Positions 1 to 5,676 of a stretch of DNA of 5,676 nucleotides are shown piece after piece (positions within the stretch are counted from its first letter, which is position 1; each line of letters begins with the position of its first letter). The stretch spans positions 949 through 6,624 of the forward strand of contig WVWW01000108.1 of the NCBI GenBank assembly GCA_011773795.1, written 5' to 3'. A program made the position numbers and the translations under genes. Source of the DNA: Acidobacteriota bacterium (GTDB lineage Bacteria > Acidobacteriota > Polarisedimenticolia > Polarisedimenticolales > Polarisedimenticolaceae). The notes under the pieces were generated by a model. It searched no databases and was not told the DNA's origin. It saw only the letters and a list, made by a program, of their open reading frames with translations.

Positions 1-2030
1 GGGTTGCCCGAGCACAACCCCGGGCAATCCGTGTCGACAAGACAGACGATGCTGTTGTCCGTCGAGCAGACTCCCGGGCACTCGGAGTCGATCCTGCACG
101 ACGTACCGGCGATCGAGCACTGCCCGGGTGCCCCGGGGCAGTCGTCATCGGTCACGCAAGGGATCGTGCCGCCGGTGCAATACGTGTCCCGGCGCGCGAG
201 TCCCCACCACTCTTCCTGGATCTCCTCGTCCACCGGGTAGCCGAACTGCACCCAGCTCGTGCAGGTGTCGTGCTTGTCCCAGTAGGTGTTGAGGCACGAT
301 CCGCCGTCGAAGTCCTTCCACCACTCGTCCTTCCAGGAAAACAGGACCTGGCCGGTGCTGACGCCGTTGACCGGATCGCGCACGGCGAGCGCCGAGTCGG
401 CCTCGGCCAGCAGATCGGCGACACAGGTCTCCTGCATCGTCTGGTCTTCCATTCCGATGCCGGCGTTCCAGGCATCCGAGCCGAACTCCGCGATGAGCAG
501 CGGCTTGCTCGACAGCGATTGGAAGGAGCTGAACGCGTCGGCGAACGTGCACCCGCGGTAGAAGTTCGCGCCCCAGAAATCGACGTTGTTCAGCGTGGCG
601 TCGTCGCTGCACCCGGCGACGCCGATGTTGCCGAGGTCGGCGTTGGAAGTCCCCATCGGCTGAATCGTGGGGTTGGCGGCAGCCGCCGCATCGGCCAGTT
701 CCTTGAAGCTGGCGAACCAGCCCTTGCTGCACGTTTCCGCAACGCAAGTCTGGGAGACGCCTCCCAGGAGCGGGCAGTTCTGGGTCACCGGGTCGCACAC
801 GGTGGTCCCGTCGAGATTGCAGAGCCCGCTCGGGCAGACGGCGTCCGTCGCGCAGCCCCCGCCGGAAACCGTGCACGTGCCCGTATCACAGAGCTCGGCC
901 TGCGGCAGGCCGTTCTGGACTTCGTTGCCGATGAACCAGGCCAGGATCGCCGGGTGGTCGCCCCACTGCTGCACCGTGTCGAGGAAACGATCCCTCGTGA
1001 AGTTGCGGCCGATTTCGCAGCCGAACTGGACGGGATCGACCTCGAACGTCGGCATCACGTAGAGTCCGTTGGCCAGGGCCGCGTCCAGCATCGTGGTGGT
1101 CAGGAACGAGGAGTAGATTCGAAGGACGTTCGCGCCCGACGCCGCGATGGCGGGGAAGTCGACCGCGTAGAGCTCGGGACGGTCCCTCAGGGCGCCCGTG
1201 TAGTTTTCCCCGATCGAGTGCGGCGTGTAGGCGACTCCGTTGACGACGAAGGGCTGGCCGTTCACTTCGAGCTGCCGGCCCTGCACCGTCACCGAGGACG
1301 CCCCCGCGTGGGAGTTCGGCGTGCGCCAGCGGACGTTGTCGATGGCGAAGCTCGACGGGCCGGTGCCCATGGTCGCCAGGAACGGTGCGTTCACGTGCTG
1401 AAGACACGTGTTGAAGTTGACCTCGTCACAGGTGCCGTTGGTGCAGTCGCCGTCGGTCACGCAGGGAGCACCGTTTTGGGTTCCGCCGTTGCAGGTGAGG
1501 CCGTTGTTGCCGACGAAAGCGCGGACCGGGATGACGACCTCCTGCCAGCGCGGGCTGGGACCAAAGTCGGCGCCCCAGATCCCGAGCACGTTCTCGATGG
1601 CGTTGTACCCGCGGGCCGAGGCAGGGTCCCCGCCGACCGCGTGGCACTGCATCTCCACCGTGAAGTCGATGACGTCGCTCTTGGCGAAGAACCGCACCTC
1701 GCCGTCGGCGAACGCGGACAGGTCTTCCCAGAGAGTGTTCTGGGGCGGGAGCTGTTCGTCGACGAAGAAGACACCGAATCCGGCCCACGAGTTCGACGGC
1801 ACGTTCAGGTGGCGATTGCCCTCGGGGTTGGCGCACTGGTTCAGCCGTTCGCTGAAGAACGGGCACAATCCCTGGCTGCTCGGATCCTCTCCGCACCAGA
1901 TCCAGATGACCGAATCCTTCGGGATTCCCCCCTCGGTGTAGACGAGGTAATCGTCCGCGAGCGTCGGGGGAACCGACATCAGCAGTGCGGAGGTGAGAAC
2001 AAGCCAGGTCAATCGGGACAGACGATTCAT
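1..2030 (-). CDS. Secreted multidomain glycoside hydrolase (clan A, GH2/GH5/GH72-like), 3' end missing
   Basis: The frame is open for 676 codons from ATG at 2030 to the left edge; the C-terminus lies outside the window. Residues 1-25 form a Sec signal peptide with an Arg-containing start, a hydrophobic core and a likely cut after TLA. Residues 27-237 look like a beta-rich jelly-roll/carbohydrate-binding region ending in SFAIDNVRW. Residues 247-615 look like a TIM barrel: it opens with LEVNGQPFVVNGVAYTP, as in GH2 and GH72 enzymes, then has NVLRIYSSF, the acid/base-type motif AWFIGNE (Glu370, bases 921-923), the nucleophile-type motif LLIAEFG (Glu515, bases 486-488) and a final-strand-like VLFSWKDEWW. 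Cysteine-rich segments lie at 177-202, 381-434 and 618-676. Retaining hydrolysis or transglycosylation of a beta-glycan outside the cytoplasm is the inferred role. The exact GH family and substrate are not determined. Start choice is firm: AGGAGGT precedes it by 9 nt. Confidence 0.82.
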   Translation of the reverse strand, partial: MNRLSRLTWLVLTSALLMSVPPTLADDYLVYTEGGIPKDSVIWIWCGEDPSSQGLCPFFSERLNQCANPEGNRHLNVPSNSWAGFGVFFVDEQLPPQNTLWEDLSAFADGEVRFFAKSDVIDFTVEMQCHAVGGDPASARGYNAIENVLGIWGADFGPSPRWQEVVIPVRAFVGNNGLTCNGGTQNGAPCVTDGDCTNGTCDEVNFNTCLQHVNAPFLATMGTGPSSFAIDNVRWRTPNSHAGASSVTVQGRQLEVNGQPFVVNGVAYTPHSIGENYTGALRDRPELYAVDFPAIAASGANVLRIYSSFLTTTMLDAALANGLYVMPTFEVDPVQFGCEIGRNFTRDRFLDTVQQWGDHPAILAWFIGNEVQNGLPQAELCDTGTCTVSGGGCATDAVCPSGLCNLDGTTVCDPVTQNCPLLGGVSQTCVAETCSKGWFASFKELADAAAAANPTIQPMGTSNADLGNIGVAGCSDDATLNNVDFWGANFYRGCTFADAFSSFQSLSSKPLLIAEFGSDAWNAGIGMEDQTMQETCVADLLAEADSALAVRDPVNGVSTGQVLFSWKDEWWKDFDGGSCLNTYWDKHDTCTSWVQFGYPVDEEIQEEWWGLARRDTYCTGGTIPCVTDDDCPGAPGQCSIAGTSCRIDSECPGVCSTDNSIVCLVDTDCPGLCSGN
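3..178 (-). repeat. C-terminal cysteine-rich tandem repeat of the hydrolase
   Basis: This part encodes residues 618-676. The repeating unit is roughly Cys-x2-Asp-x-(Asp/Glu)-Cys-Pro-Gly-x(1-4)-Cys followed by 6-7 residues. The last two units are in exact register: Cys645/651/655 recur 18 residues (54 bp) later as Cys663/669/673. The preceding unit (Cys625/631/638) is spaced 20 residues from the next. The array is still running at the window edge, so more copies are likely. It probably forms small disulfide-stabilised modules, acting as a stalk or surface-attachment tail; that role is inference. Confidence 0.7.
729..890 (-). other. Cysteine-rich insertion inside the catalytic barrel
   Basis: Residues 381-434 of the hydrolase hold nine cysteines in 54 residues, including a CATDAVCPSGLC segment that matches the C-terminal repeat pattern. 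The insertion starts ten residues after the proposed acid/base Glu370, at the end of a barrel strand, so it would sit on the catalytic face as a disulfide-bonded loop. The barrel sequence resumes after it with KGWFASFKELADAA, which looks like a normal barrel helix. Confidence 0.65.
1425..1502 (-). other. Cysteine-rich insertion in the N-terminal jelly-roll region
   Basis: Residues 177-202 (LTCNGGTQNGAPC followed by VTDGDCTNGTCDE) match the same cysteine repeat as the C-terminus, CxxDxDCxxGxC. They interrupt a beta-rich region between the strand VVIPVRAF and the closing strand SFAIDNVRW. This is one repeat unit that appears to have been placed in a loop of the domain. Confidence 0.6.
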
Positions 2031-2039
2031 CTCGGTGGT

Positions 2040-2046
2040 ACCTCCT
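2040..2046 (-). promoter_or_regulatory. Consensus ribosome binding site of the hydrolase gene
   Basis: Read on the minus strand this is AGGAGGT, a full anti-16S match, placed 9 nt before the ATG at 2030. It fixes the start of the hydrolase and is by far the strongest ribosome binding site in the window, which suggests high expression when the gene is transcribed. Confidence 0.85.
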
Positions 2047-2084
2047 GAGAAGCCGTGTAGTTGGGCATAAGGATCAGGACCGGT

Positions 2085-2111
2085 ATTCTGACAGCGCTGT
2101 CATCGAGTTAA
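2085..2111 (-). promoter_or_regulatory. Possible weak leftward promoter for the hydrolase gene
   Basis: On the minus strand TTAACT (2106-2111, 4/6 match to TTGACA) and CAGAAT (2085-2090, 4/6 match to TATAAT) are separated by only 15 bp. The short spacer and imperfect boxes make this a weak call. If real, most of the 14-bp palindrome would fall inside its spacer, as expected for a repressor or for a spacer-binding activator. Confidence 0.25.
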
Positions 2112-2117
2112 TATACC
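2088..2117 (+). promoter_or_regulatory. Candidate sigma70-like promoter of the lipoprotein operon
   Basis: CTGACA (2088-2093) differs from the -35 consensus at one base. TATACC (2112-2117) matches the -10 consensus at four of six bases, with an 18-bp spacer. The stretch is clearly more AT-rich than the surrounding genes. Transcription would start near 2124, leaving a leader of about 75-80 nt before the TPR gene. No other comparable promoter is visible before the operon. Confidence 0.45.
2089..2102. promoter_or_regulatory. Perfect 14-bp palindrome, candidate operator
   Basis: TGACAGCGCTGTCA is an exact inverted repeat with no central gap. Symmetry ends at both flanks (C/T). It overlaps the -35 box of the rightward promoter and lies in the intergenic region between two divergent transcription units. 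A dimeric helix-turn-helix regulator is the usual ligand of such a site. No regulator gene is in the window and I cannot assign a family. With no loop and no U-tract it is not a terminator. Confidence 0.5.
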
Positions 2118-2182
2118 TTGTTTTCTGCGTTGTGGTACAAAAATCGACCGCTCGGAACGAGGGCTCCGACGGGTCTCCGAAA

Positions 2183-2191
2183 AAGGCGGGA
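2183..2191 (+). promoter_or_regulatory. Ribosome binding site candidate of the TPR gene
   Basis: AAGGCGGGA offers two weak Shine-Dalgarno cores. GGGA lies 10 nt before TTG 2202, and AAGG lies 6 nt before TTG 2193. It supports starting the TPR protein at one of these two in-frame TTG codons rather than further upstream at 2118 or 2130, where no purine-rich site is visible. Confidence 0.45.
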
Positions 2192-2201
2192 TTTGGTCAT
2201 T

Positions 2202-3614
2202 TTGGGTCGGAATTCATGGCAGCGGCCGCGGAACGGCTCGCCTGCTTGGGCCGCGTCCTGGTTGGCCCTGCTGGCCGCCTGCACCCCGGCGCCGCCGGCC
2301 CCGGTCGACGTCGACCTGGCCGGGACCAGCCCGGAAGCGGCCGCACTGATTCGAGAGTTGAGACAAGGCGTCGAGGCCGGCCCCCGAGACGGGAACAAAC
2401 GAGGCGAGCTCGGCATCGCGCTCGAGGCCAACGGACTGCCCCGGGCCGCGGTCCGGACGTACCACCAGGCTGAAGATCTGGCCACGGGCGACCCGCGCTG
2501 GAGCTATCTGTCGTCCGTGACTTTGGCGCAGCTGGGCGAGCTCGACGAAGCCCTCGCGGCGGTCGACCGGTCTCTCGCGCTCGATCCTTCCTACGTGCCC
2601 GCGCACCTCTACCGCGGCACCTGGCTGTTCGATCTCGGACGTGTCGACGAGGCACGCGCGGCCTTCGAGCAAGCAACCCGTTTGGAGCCGGACAACCGCT
2701 CGGCGTGGTACGGCCGCGCGCGTGTTCACCTGCGGCGTCACGAGGGCGAGCAGGCCGTCGCGATCCTCGAGCGGCTCGGGTTGGGACGGCAGCCGGAGCC
2801 CTACCTGCAGCAGCTACTCGGGCTGGCCTACCGCGAGCAGGGTGACCTCGAACGGGCGCGCGAGATGCTGGCCGGCGGCCGGGGCGAGCGGCCTCCGAGG
2901 TGGCCCGATCCCAGGCGTCGGGTACTGGCCCAGTACGCGCGCGGCTACGCGGCCGAGAAACGCCGCGGGGACACACTCATCGAAGCCGGGCGGTGGCAGG
3001 ATGCCGTGGCGACGCTGGAACCGCTGCTGCAGCAGGGCCCGACGGACCCCGATCTCCTGACGAACCTCGCGCTCGCCCACCGGAACCTGGGGCGTCACGA
3101 CGAGTCGGTTCGGCTGCTGGAGCTGGGCCTGGAGCATCACCCGGATCACGTGCACCTGCGCGTGAACCTCAGCGTGGCCTTCGAGCAGCGTGGCGAGTTC
3201 GAGCAAGCGCTGCAGCATTTGGATCGGGCGCTCGAGCTCAACCCGAAGCTGGGCTTCGTCCATCAACGCAGGGGCTTGGTCCTGATGCGGCTGCGCCGCA
3301 TCGAGGAATCGGTGTCCGCGTTCGAGCGGGCCGTCGCCCACGACTCGCGCGACCGCATCTCCCACCTGTACCTCGGGATGGCGCTCGCCGAGGCGAAGCG
3401 CTGGAGCGACGCCGTCGAACGGTTGGAGCTGACGTTGTCGCTCGACCCGAGCAATCGCGACGCGATGGCCACGCTGGCGATCGCCCTCGCCGAGCTCGGC
3501 GAGTTCGATCGGGTCGATGAGGTGCTGACGCGTCTCGAGCGGCTCTCGCCCGGTGCGAGCCAGGTGGCGCGGCTGAGAGAACGGCTCGAGCAGAAACGAA
3601 AGGACGCCCCATGA
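2202..3614 (+). CDS. TPR-repeat lipoprotein, first gene of the operon
   Basis: About 470 residues. The frame has no ATG near its start. TTG 2202 is preferred because it gives a compact lipoprotein signal (Arg-rich start, then PAWAASWLALLAAC, lipobox Cys27); TTG 2193 is nearly as good. After a Pro/Ala-rich linker the protein is almost entirely tetratricopeptide repeats. I count about eleven, in two blocks of roughly five and six, separated by a basic linker (around GERPPRWPDPRRR). Typical repeats have the AxxxGxxxEA core and end in LDP, LEP or LNP. TPR arrays bind proteins, so a scaffold role in the envelope is likely. Its TGA overlaps the ATG of the next gene by 4 nt, and such TPR plus FG-GAP/ASPIC pairs are a familiar arrangement in several environmental phyla. 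No catalytic motif is visible. Confidence 0.85.
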   Translation: MGRNSWQRPRNGSPAWAASWLALLAACTPAPPAPVDVDLAGTSPEAAALIRELRQGVEAGPRDGNKRGELGIALEANGLPRAAVRTYHQAEDLATGDPRWSYLSSVTLAQLGELDEALAAVDRSLALDPSYVPAHLYRGTWLFDLGRVDEARAAFEQATRLEPDNRSAWYGRARVHLRRHEGEQAVAILERLGLGRQPEPYLQQLLGLAYREQGDLERAREMLAGGRGERPPRWPDPRRRVLAQYARGYAAEKRRGDTLIEAGRWQDAVATLEPLLQQGPTDPDLLTNLALAHRNLGRHDESVRLLELGLEHHPDHVHLRVNLSVAFEQRGEFEQALQHLDRALELNPKLGFVHQRRGLVLMRLRRIEESVSAFERAVAHDSRDRISHLYLGMALAEAKRWSDAVERLELTLSLDPSNRDAMATLAIALAELGEFDRVDEVLTRLERLSPGASQVARLRERLEQKRKDAP

Positions 3615-5293
3615 CTTCCTGGCGTTCGTCCTGGGCCGTGCTCGGCGGGATCGCGCTGGCGAGCTGCGCGGGCGGCGACTCGCCTCCCCCGGAGATCGTC
3701 GAAGCGGCCGGGGTTCCCTGGTTCGAGGAGGTGGCGAGCGACCGCGGTCTCCGATTCGAACACCGTTCGGGGCACGAGGGCCGGCACGTCTTCCCGGAGA
3801 TCATGGGGGGCGGCGCGGCCCTGTTCGACATGGACGGGGACGGCGACCTGGACGCCTACCTGGTGCAGAGCGGCCACCTGACCGACCCCGGTCCCGAGGC
3901 CGGCGTCAATCGACTGTTCGAGAACGACGGCACGGGACACTTCCGCGACGTCACCGAGGGGAGCGGGACCGGTCACGCCGGGTACGGCATGGGCGTTGCC
4001 GCCGGCGACTACGACGACGACGGCGACCTGGACCTCTACGTCACGAACTACGGGCCGAACGTGTTGCTGCGAAACGACGGCGGCGGCCGCTTCTTCGACG
4101 TGACCGCAACCGCCGGCGTGGGCCATCCCGGCTGGGGCGCGAGCGCCGCCTTCCTCGACTACGACGCCGACGGCGACCTGGACCTGTTCGTCGCCAACTA
4201 CGTGAACTGGTCGCTCGCCAACGAGCGCGACTGTTACAACACCGCATGGCAGCTGGATTACTGCCTGCCGACGCACTACAACGCGCCGGCAACCGACGTG
4301 CTGTACCGCAACGACGGGGACGGCCGCTTCACCGACGTGACGGTGGCCGCCGGTCTGGAAGCCGCCTTCGGCAACGGCCTCGGCGTCGTCTACGCCGACT
4401 ACGACGGCGACGGGGCCACGGACATCTTCGTGGCCAACGACGCGATGCTCAACCAGCTGTGGATGAATCGAGGCGACGGGACCTTCGCCGAGGAGTCGCT
4501 GGTTCGCGGCTGCGCGCTCGACGAGCACGGCACGACGAAGGCCGGCATGGGTGTGGCCACCGAAGACTTCGACGACGACGGCGACCCCGACCTGCTGGTC
4601 GTCAACCTCGAGACAGAGACCGACTCGTTCTTTCTCAACGACGGGGGGTTCTTCACCGACCACACGGGCGAGGTGGGGCTCGGCGCGGCGAGCCGGTCGC
4701 ACACGCGGTTCGGCACCGGGCTGATCGACTTCGACAACGACGGGTTGCTCGACCTGTACCACGCCAACGGGCGGGTCACGAAGACCGCGGAGCCGCTGAC
4801 CGCCGACCCCTACGCCGAACCCGACATGCTTTTCAGGGGGCTCGACGACGGCCGTTTCGAGCCCGTCCTCCCGCAAGGAGGCACGGTCGAATCGTTGATC
4901 GCCACGAGCCGCGCGGCGGCGTTCGGCGACGTCGACGGGGACGGTGGGGTCGACGTCCTGGTCGTCAATCGGGACGCGCCGGCCTACCTGCTGCTCAACC
5001 GCGTGCCGGACCGCGGCCACTGGATCCGATTCCGCGTGCTCGAGCGAAACGGGCGGGACGCGCTCGGGGCCGCGGTGCGGGTGTCGACCGGCGATCGAAC
5101 CAAGAACCGCGGGGTGCGCAGCGCCTTCAGCTACTGCTCGGCGAGCGAGCCGATCGCGCATTTCGGTCTCGGAGACGCGACTCGCGCCGAGGAGGTGACC
5201 GTACAATGGCCCGACGGGGTGTGGGAGGCTTTCGGGGGCTTCGACGCGGATGCGGTCCAGACCCTGCGGCGCGGTGCGGGAACGGGACGTTGA
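3611..5293 (+). CDS. CRTAC1-like lipoprotein: FG-GAP/VCBS propeller with C-terminal ASPIC/UnbV domain
   Basis: 560 residues. Start ATG 3611 follows GAAAGGA and overlaps the upstream stop. The signal peptide ends in the lipobox LASC (Cys19). Seven calcium-loop motifs of the type DxDxDGxxD begin at residues 73, 133, 183, 263, 319, 373 and 440, each with FG-GAP/VCBS-type flanks such as LFRNDG or LYRNDGDGRFTDVT, which predicts a seven-bladed beta-propeller. Residues about 468-553 match the ASPIC/UnbV domain: HWIRFRVLERNGRDALGAAV, then HFGLGDA and the VQWPDGV ending. A Cys208-Cys218 pair sits in the characteristic DCY...DYCLP segment after the third blade. Members of this family are extracytoplasmic and presumed to bind proteins or glycans; the biochemical role is not established. 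Here the protein is made between a TPR lipoprotein and a GH30 lipoprotein, which suggests a shared surface complex. Confidence 0.9.
   Translation: MTSWRSSWAVLGGIALASCAGGDSPPPEIVEAAGVPWFEEVASDRGLRFEHRSGHEGRHVFPEIMGGGAALFDMDGDGDLDAYLVQSGHLTDPGPEAGVNRLFENDGTGHFRDVTEGSGTGHAGYGMGVAAGDYDDDGDLDLYVTNYGPNVLLRNDGGGRFFDVTATAGVGHPGWGASAAFLDYDADGDLDLFVANYVNWSLANERDCYNTAWQLDYCLPTHYNAPATDVLYRNDGDGRFTDVTVAAGLEAAFGNGLGVVYADYDGDGATDIFVANDAMLNQLWMNRGDGTFAEESLVRGCALDEHGTTKAGMGVATEDFDDDGDPDLLVVNLETETDSFFLNDGGFFTDHTGEVGLGAASRSHTRFGTGLIDFDNDGLLDLYHANGRVTKTAEPLTADPYAEPDMLFRGLDDGRFEPVLPQGGTVESLIATSRAAAFGDVDGDGGVDVLVVNRDAPAYLLLNRVPDRGHWIRFRVLERNGRDALGAAVRVSTGDRTKNRGVRSAFSYCSASEPIAHFGLGDATRAEEVTVQWPDGVWEAFGGFDADAVQTLRRGAGTGR
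4018..4185 (+). repeat. 150-bp-spaced direct repeat of FG-GAP calcium loops
   Basis: The 18-base word CGACGGCGACCTGGACCT occurs at 4018-4035 and again at 4168-4185, exactly 150 bp (50 residues) apart. A shorter version occurs at about 3839-3853. They encode the DGDLDL core of calcium loops at residues 133 and 183. This reflects internal propeller-blade duplication plus uniform high-GC codon use, not a mobile or regulatory repeat. Confidence 0.6.
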
Positions 5294-5676
5294 ACTATCG
5301 CATGCAGGTGACTCTGATCGCGCTCCTGATCGGGGCGTGTGCGGGAACACCGCAGGTCGAAACCCCGACGCCCGACATGGTCGAGATCCTGCTCACCTCG
5401 GAGTCGGGGCACAAGCTGGCCTCGATGGAAGGCGTGCCGTTCCGGACGGGGCGTGGGGACGGCACGGTCGTCTCCGTCGACCCGGACGCGACCAAACAGA
5501 CCATCGACGGAATCGGGACGTCGTTCACGGAGTCCTCCGCTTTCGTCCTGGCGCACCTGGAGCCGGAGCGGCGCCGGGAGGTCATGCGACGGATCTACGG
5601 CGAGTCCGGCGCCAACTTCACGCTGACCCGCACGCACATCGGGTCGTGCGACTTCACCGTGGAGGGCAAGTACTCG
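5290..5676 (+). CDS. GH30-family lipoprotein glycosidase, N-terminal part
   Basis: 129 codons are visible and the frame is open to the right edge. Start TTG 5290 overlaps the upstream TGA (TTGA), has GGGA 8 nt upstream and gives a signal peptide with Arg4 and lipobox IGAC (Cys17). ATG 5302 is the alternative, but it yields a 12-residue uncharged leader. The mature N-terminus (EILLTSESGHKLA) leads into VDPDATKQTIDGIGTSFTES, a LAHLEPERRREVMRRIY helix and TLTRTHIGSCDF, the conserved opening strands of GH30 enzymes (compare the FGGAxTDA and SCDFS motifs of glucosylceramidase). The barrel with both catalytic glutamates lies outside the window. Known GH30 activities include glucosylceramidase, beta-1,6-glucanase, xylanase and fucosidase; this N-terminus looks closest to the glucosylceramidase/beta-1,6-glucanase side. 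Envelope-anchored cleavage of a beta-glycoside is inferred. Confidence 0.85.
   Translation, partial: MNYRMQVTLIALLIGACAGTPQVETPTPDMVEILLTSESGHKLASMEGVPFRTGRGDGTVVSVDPDATKQTIDGIGTSFTESSAFVLAHLEPERRREVMRRIYGESGANFTLTRTHIGSCDFTVEGKYS

Noticed and set aside
270..2048. Open plus-strand frame of 592 codons opposite the hydrolase
   Set aside because: It is the antisense shadow of the minus-strand gene. The translation is Arg/Val/Gly-rich with no domain, while the minus frame has a signal peptide, a consensus ribosome binding site and catalytic motifs.
2089..2102. Palindrome as an intrinsic terminator
   Set aside because: The stem has no loop, no following T-run exists on either strand, and the site lies between divergent starts where no transcript should end.
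2132..2473. Plus-strand 113-codon frame containing ATG 2216
   Set aside because: Arg/Pro/Gly-rich shadow of the TPR gene. The lipobox and TPR repeats are in the other frame.
2108..2485. Minus-strand frame of 125 codons reaching into the intergenic region
   Set aside because: It overlaps the start of the TPR gene, has no recognisable motif, and would end across the promoter region. No ribosome binding site supports it.
3838..4190. Repeated GACGGCGACCTGGAC words as a possible CRISPR or recombination repeat
   Set aside because: They are in frame, encode the calcium-binding loops of FG-GAP blades and vary between copies.
3263..5350. Open minus-strand frame of 695 codons across the TPR and CRTAC1-like genes
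   Set aside because: Antisense shadow produced by high-GC codon bias. Its low-complexity Val/Gly/Arg sequence mirrors the FG-GAP calcium loops and no ribosome binding site or domain is visible.

Overview
The window (about 65% GC, coding-dense) looks like chromosomal DNA from a high-GC Gram-negative bacterium. Three things suggest a myxobacterial or other deltaproteobacterial-type lineage, or possibly a planctomycete: three successive lipoproteins, a TPR + FG-GAP/ASPIC-UnbV gene pair, and a secreted enzyme carrying CxxDxDCxxGxC cysteine repeats. The lineage call is inference. I see no RNA genes, mobile elements or CRISPR.

Layout. (1) Positions 1-2030, minus strand: the first 676 codons of a large secreted glycoside hydrolase. 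It has a signal peptide, a jelly-roll-like N-terminal region, a clan-A-type (GH2/GH5/GH72-like) TIM barrel with recognisable catalytic glutamates, and cysteine-rich segments at three places. The gene runs off the left edge, and its reading frame is open without a stop throughout. (2) Positions 2031-2201: a divergent control region with a consensus Shine-Dalgarno for the hydrolase, a sigma70-like promoter pointing right, and a perfect 14-bp palindrome (TGACAGCGCTGTCA) overlapping that promoter's -35 box. (3) Positions 2202-5676, plus strand: a tightly packed operon. A TPR lipoprotein is followed by a seven-blade-type FG-GAP/VCBS lipoprotein with a C-terminal ASPIC/UnbV domain (CRTAC1-like), then by the start of a GH30-family lipoprotein glycosidase that runs off the right edge. 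Both internal junctions are 4-nt start/stop overlaps (ATGA and TTGA), so translational coupling is likely.

How they may work together (inference): the window joins two envelope-anchored scaffold or interaction proteins (TPR and calcium-binding beta-propeller) to a membrane-anchored GH30 enzyme. A secreted hydrolase is transcribed divergently and possibly shares an operator. This would fit a surface glycan- or glycolipid-processing locus. The substrate cannot be read from the sequence. GH30 enzymes of this N-terminal type include glucosylceramidases and beta-1,6-glucanases, and the divergent enzyme resembles beta-glycan-active clan A enzymes, so a beta-glucan such as fungal wall material is one testable possibility.
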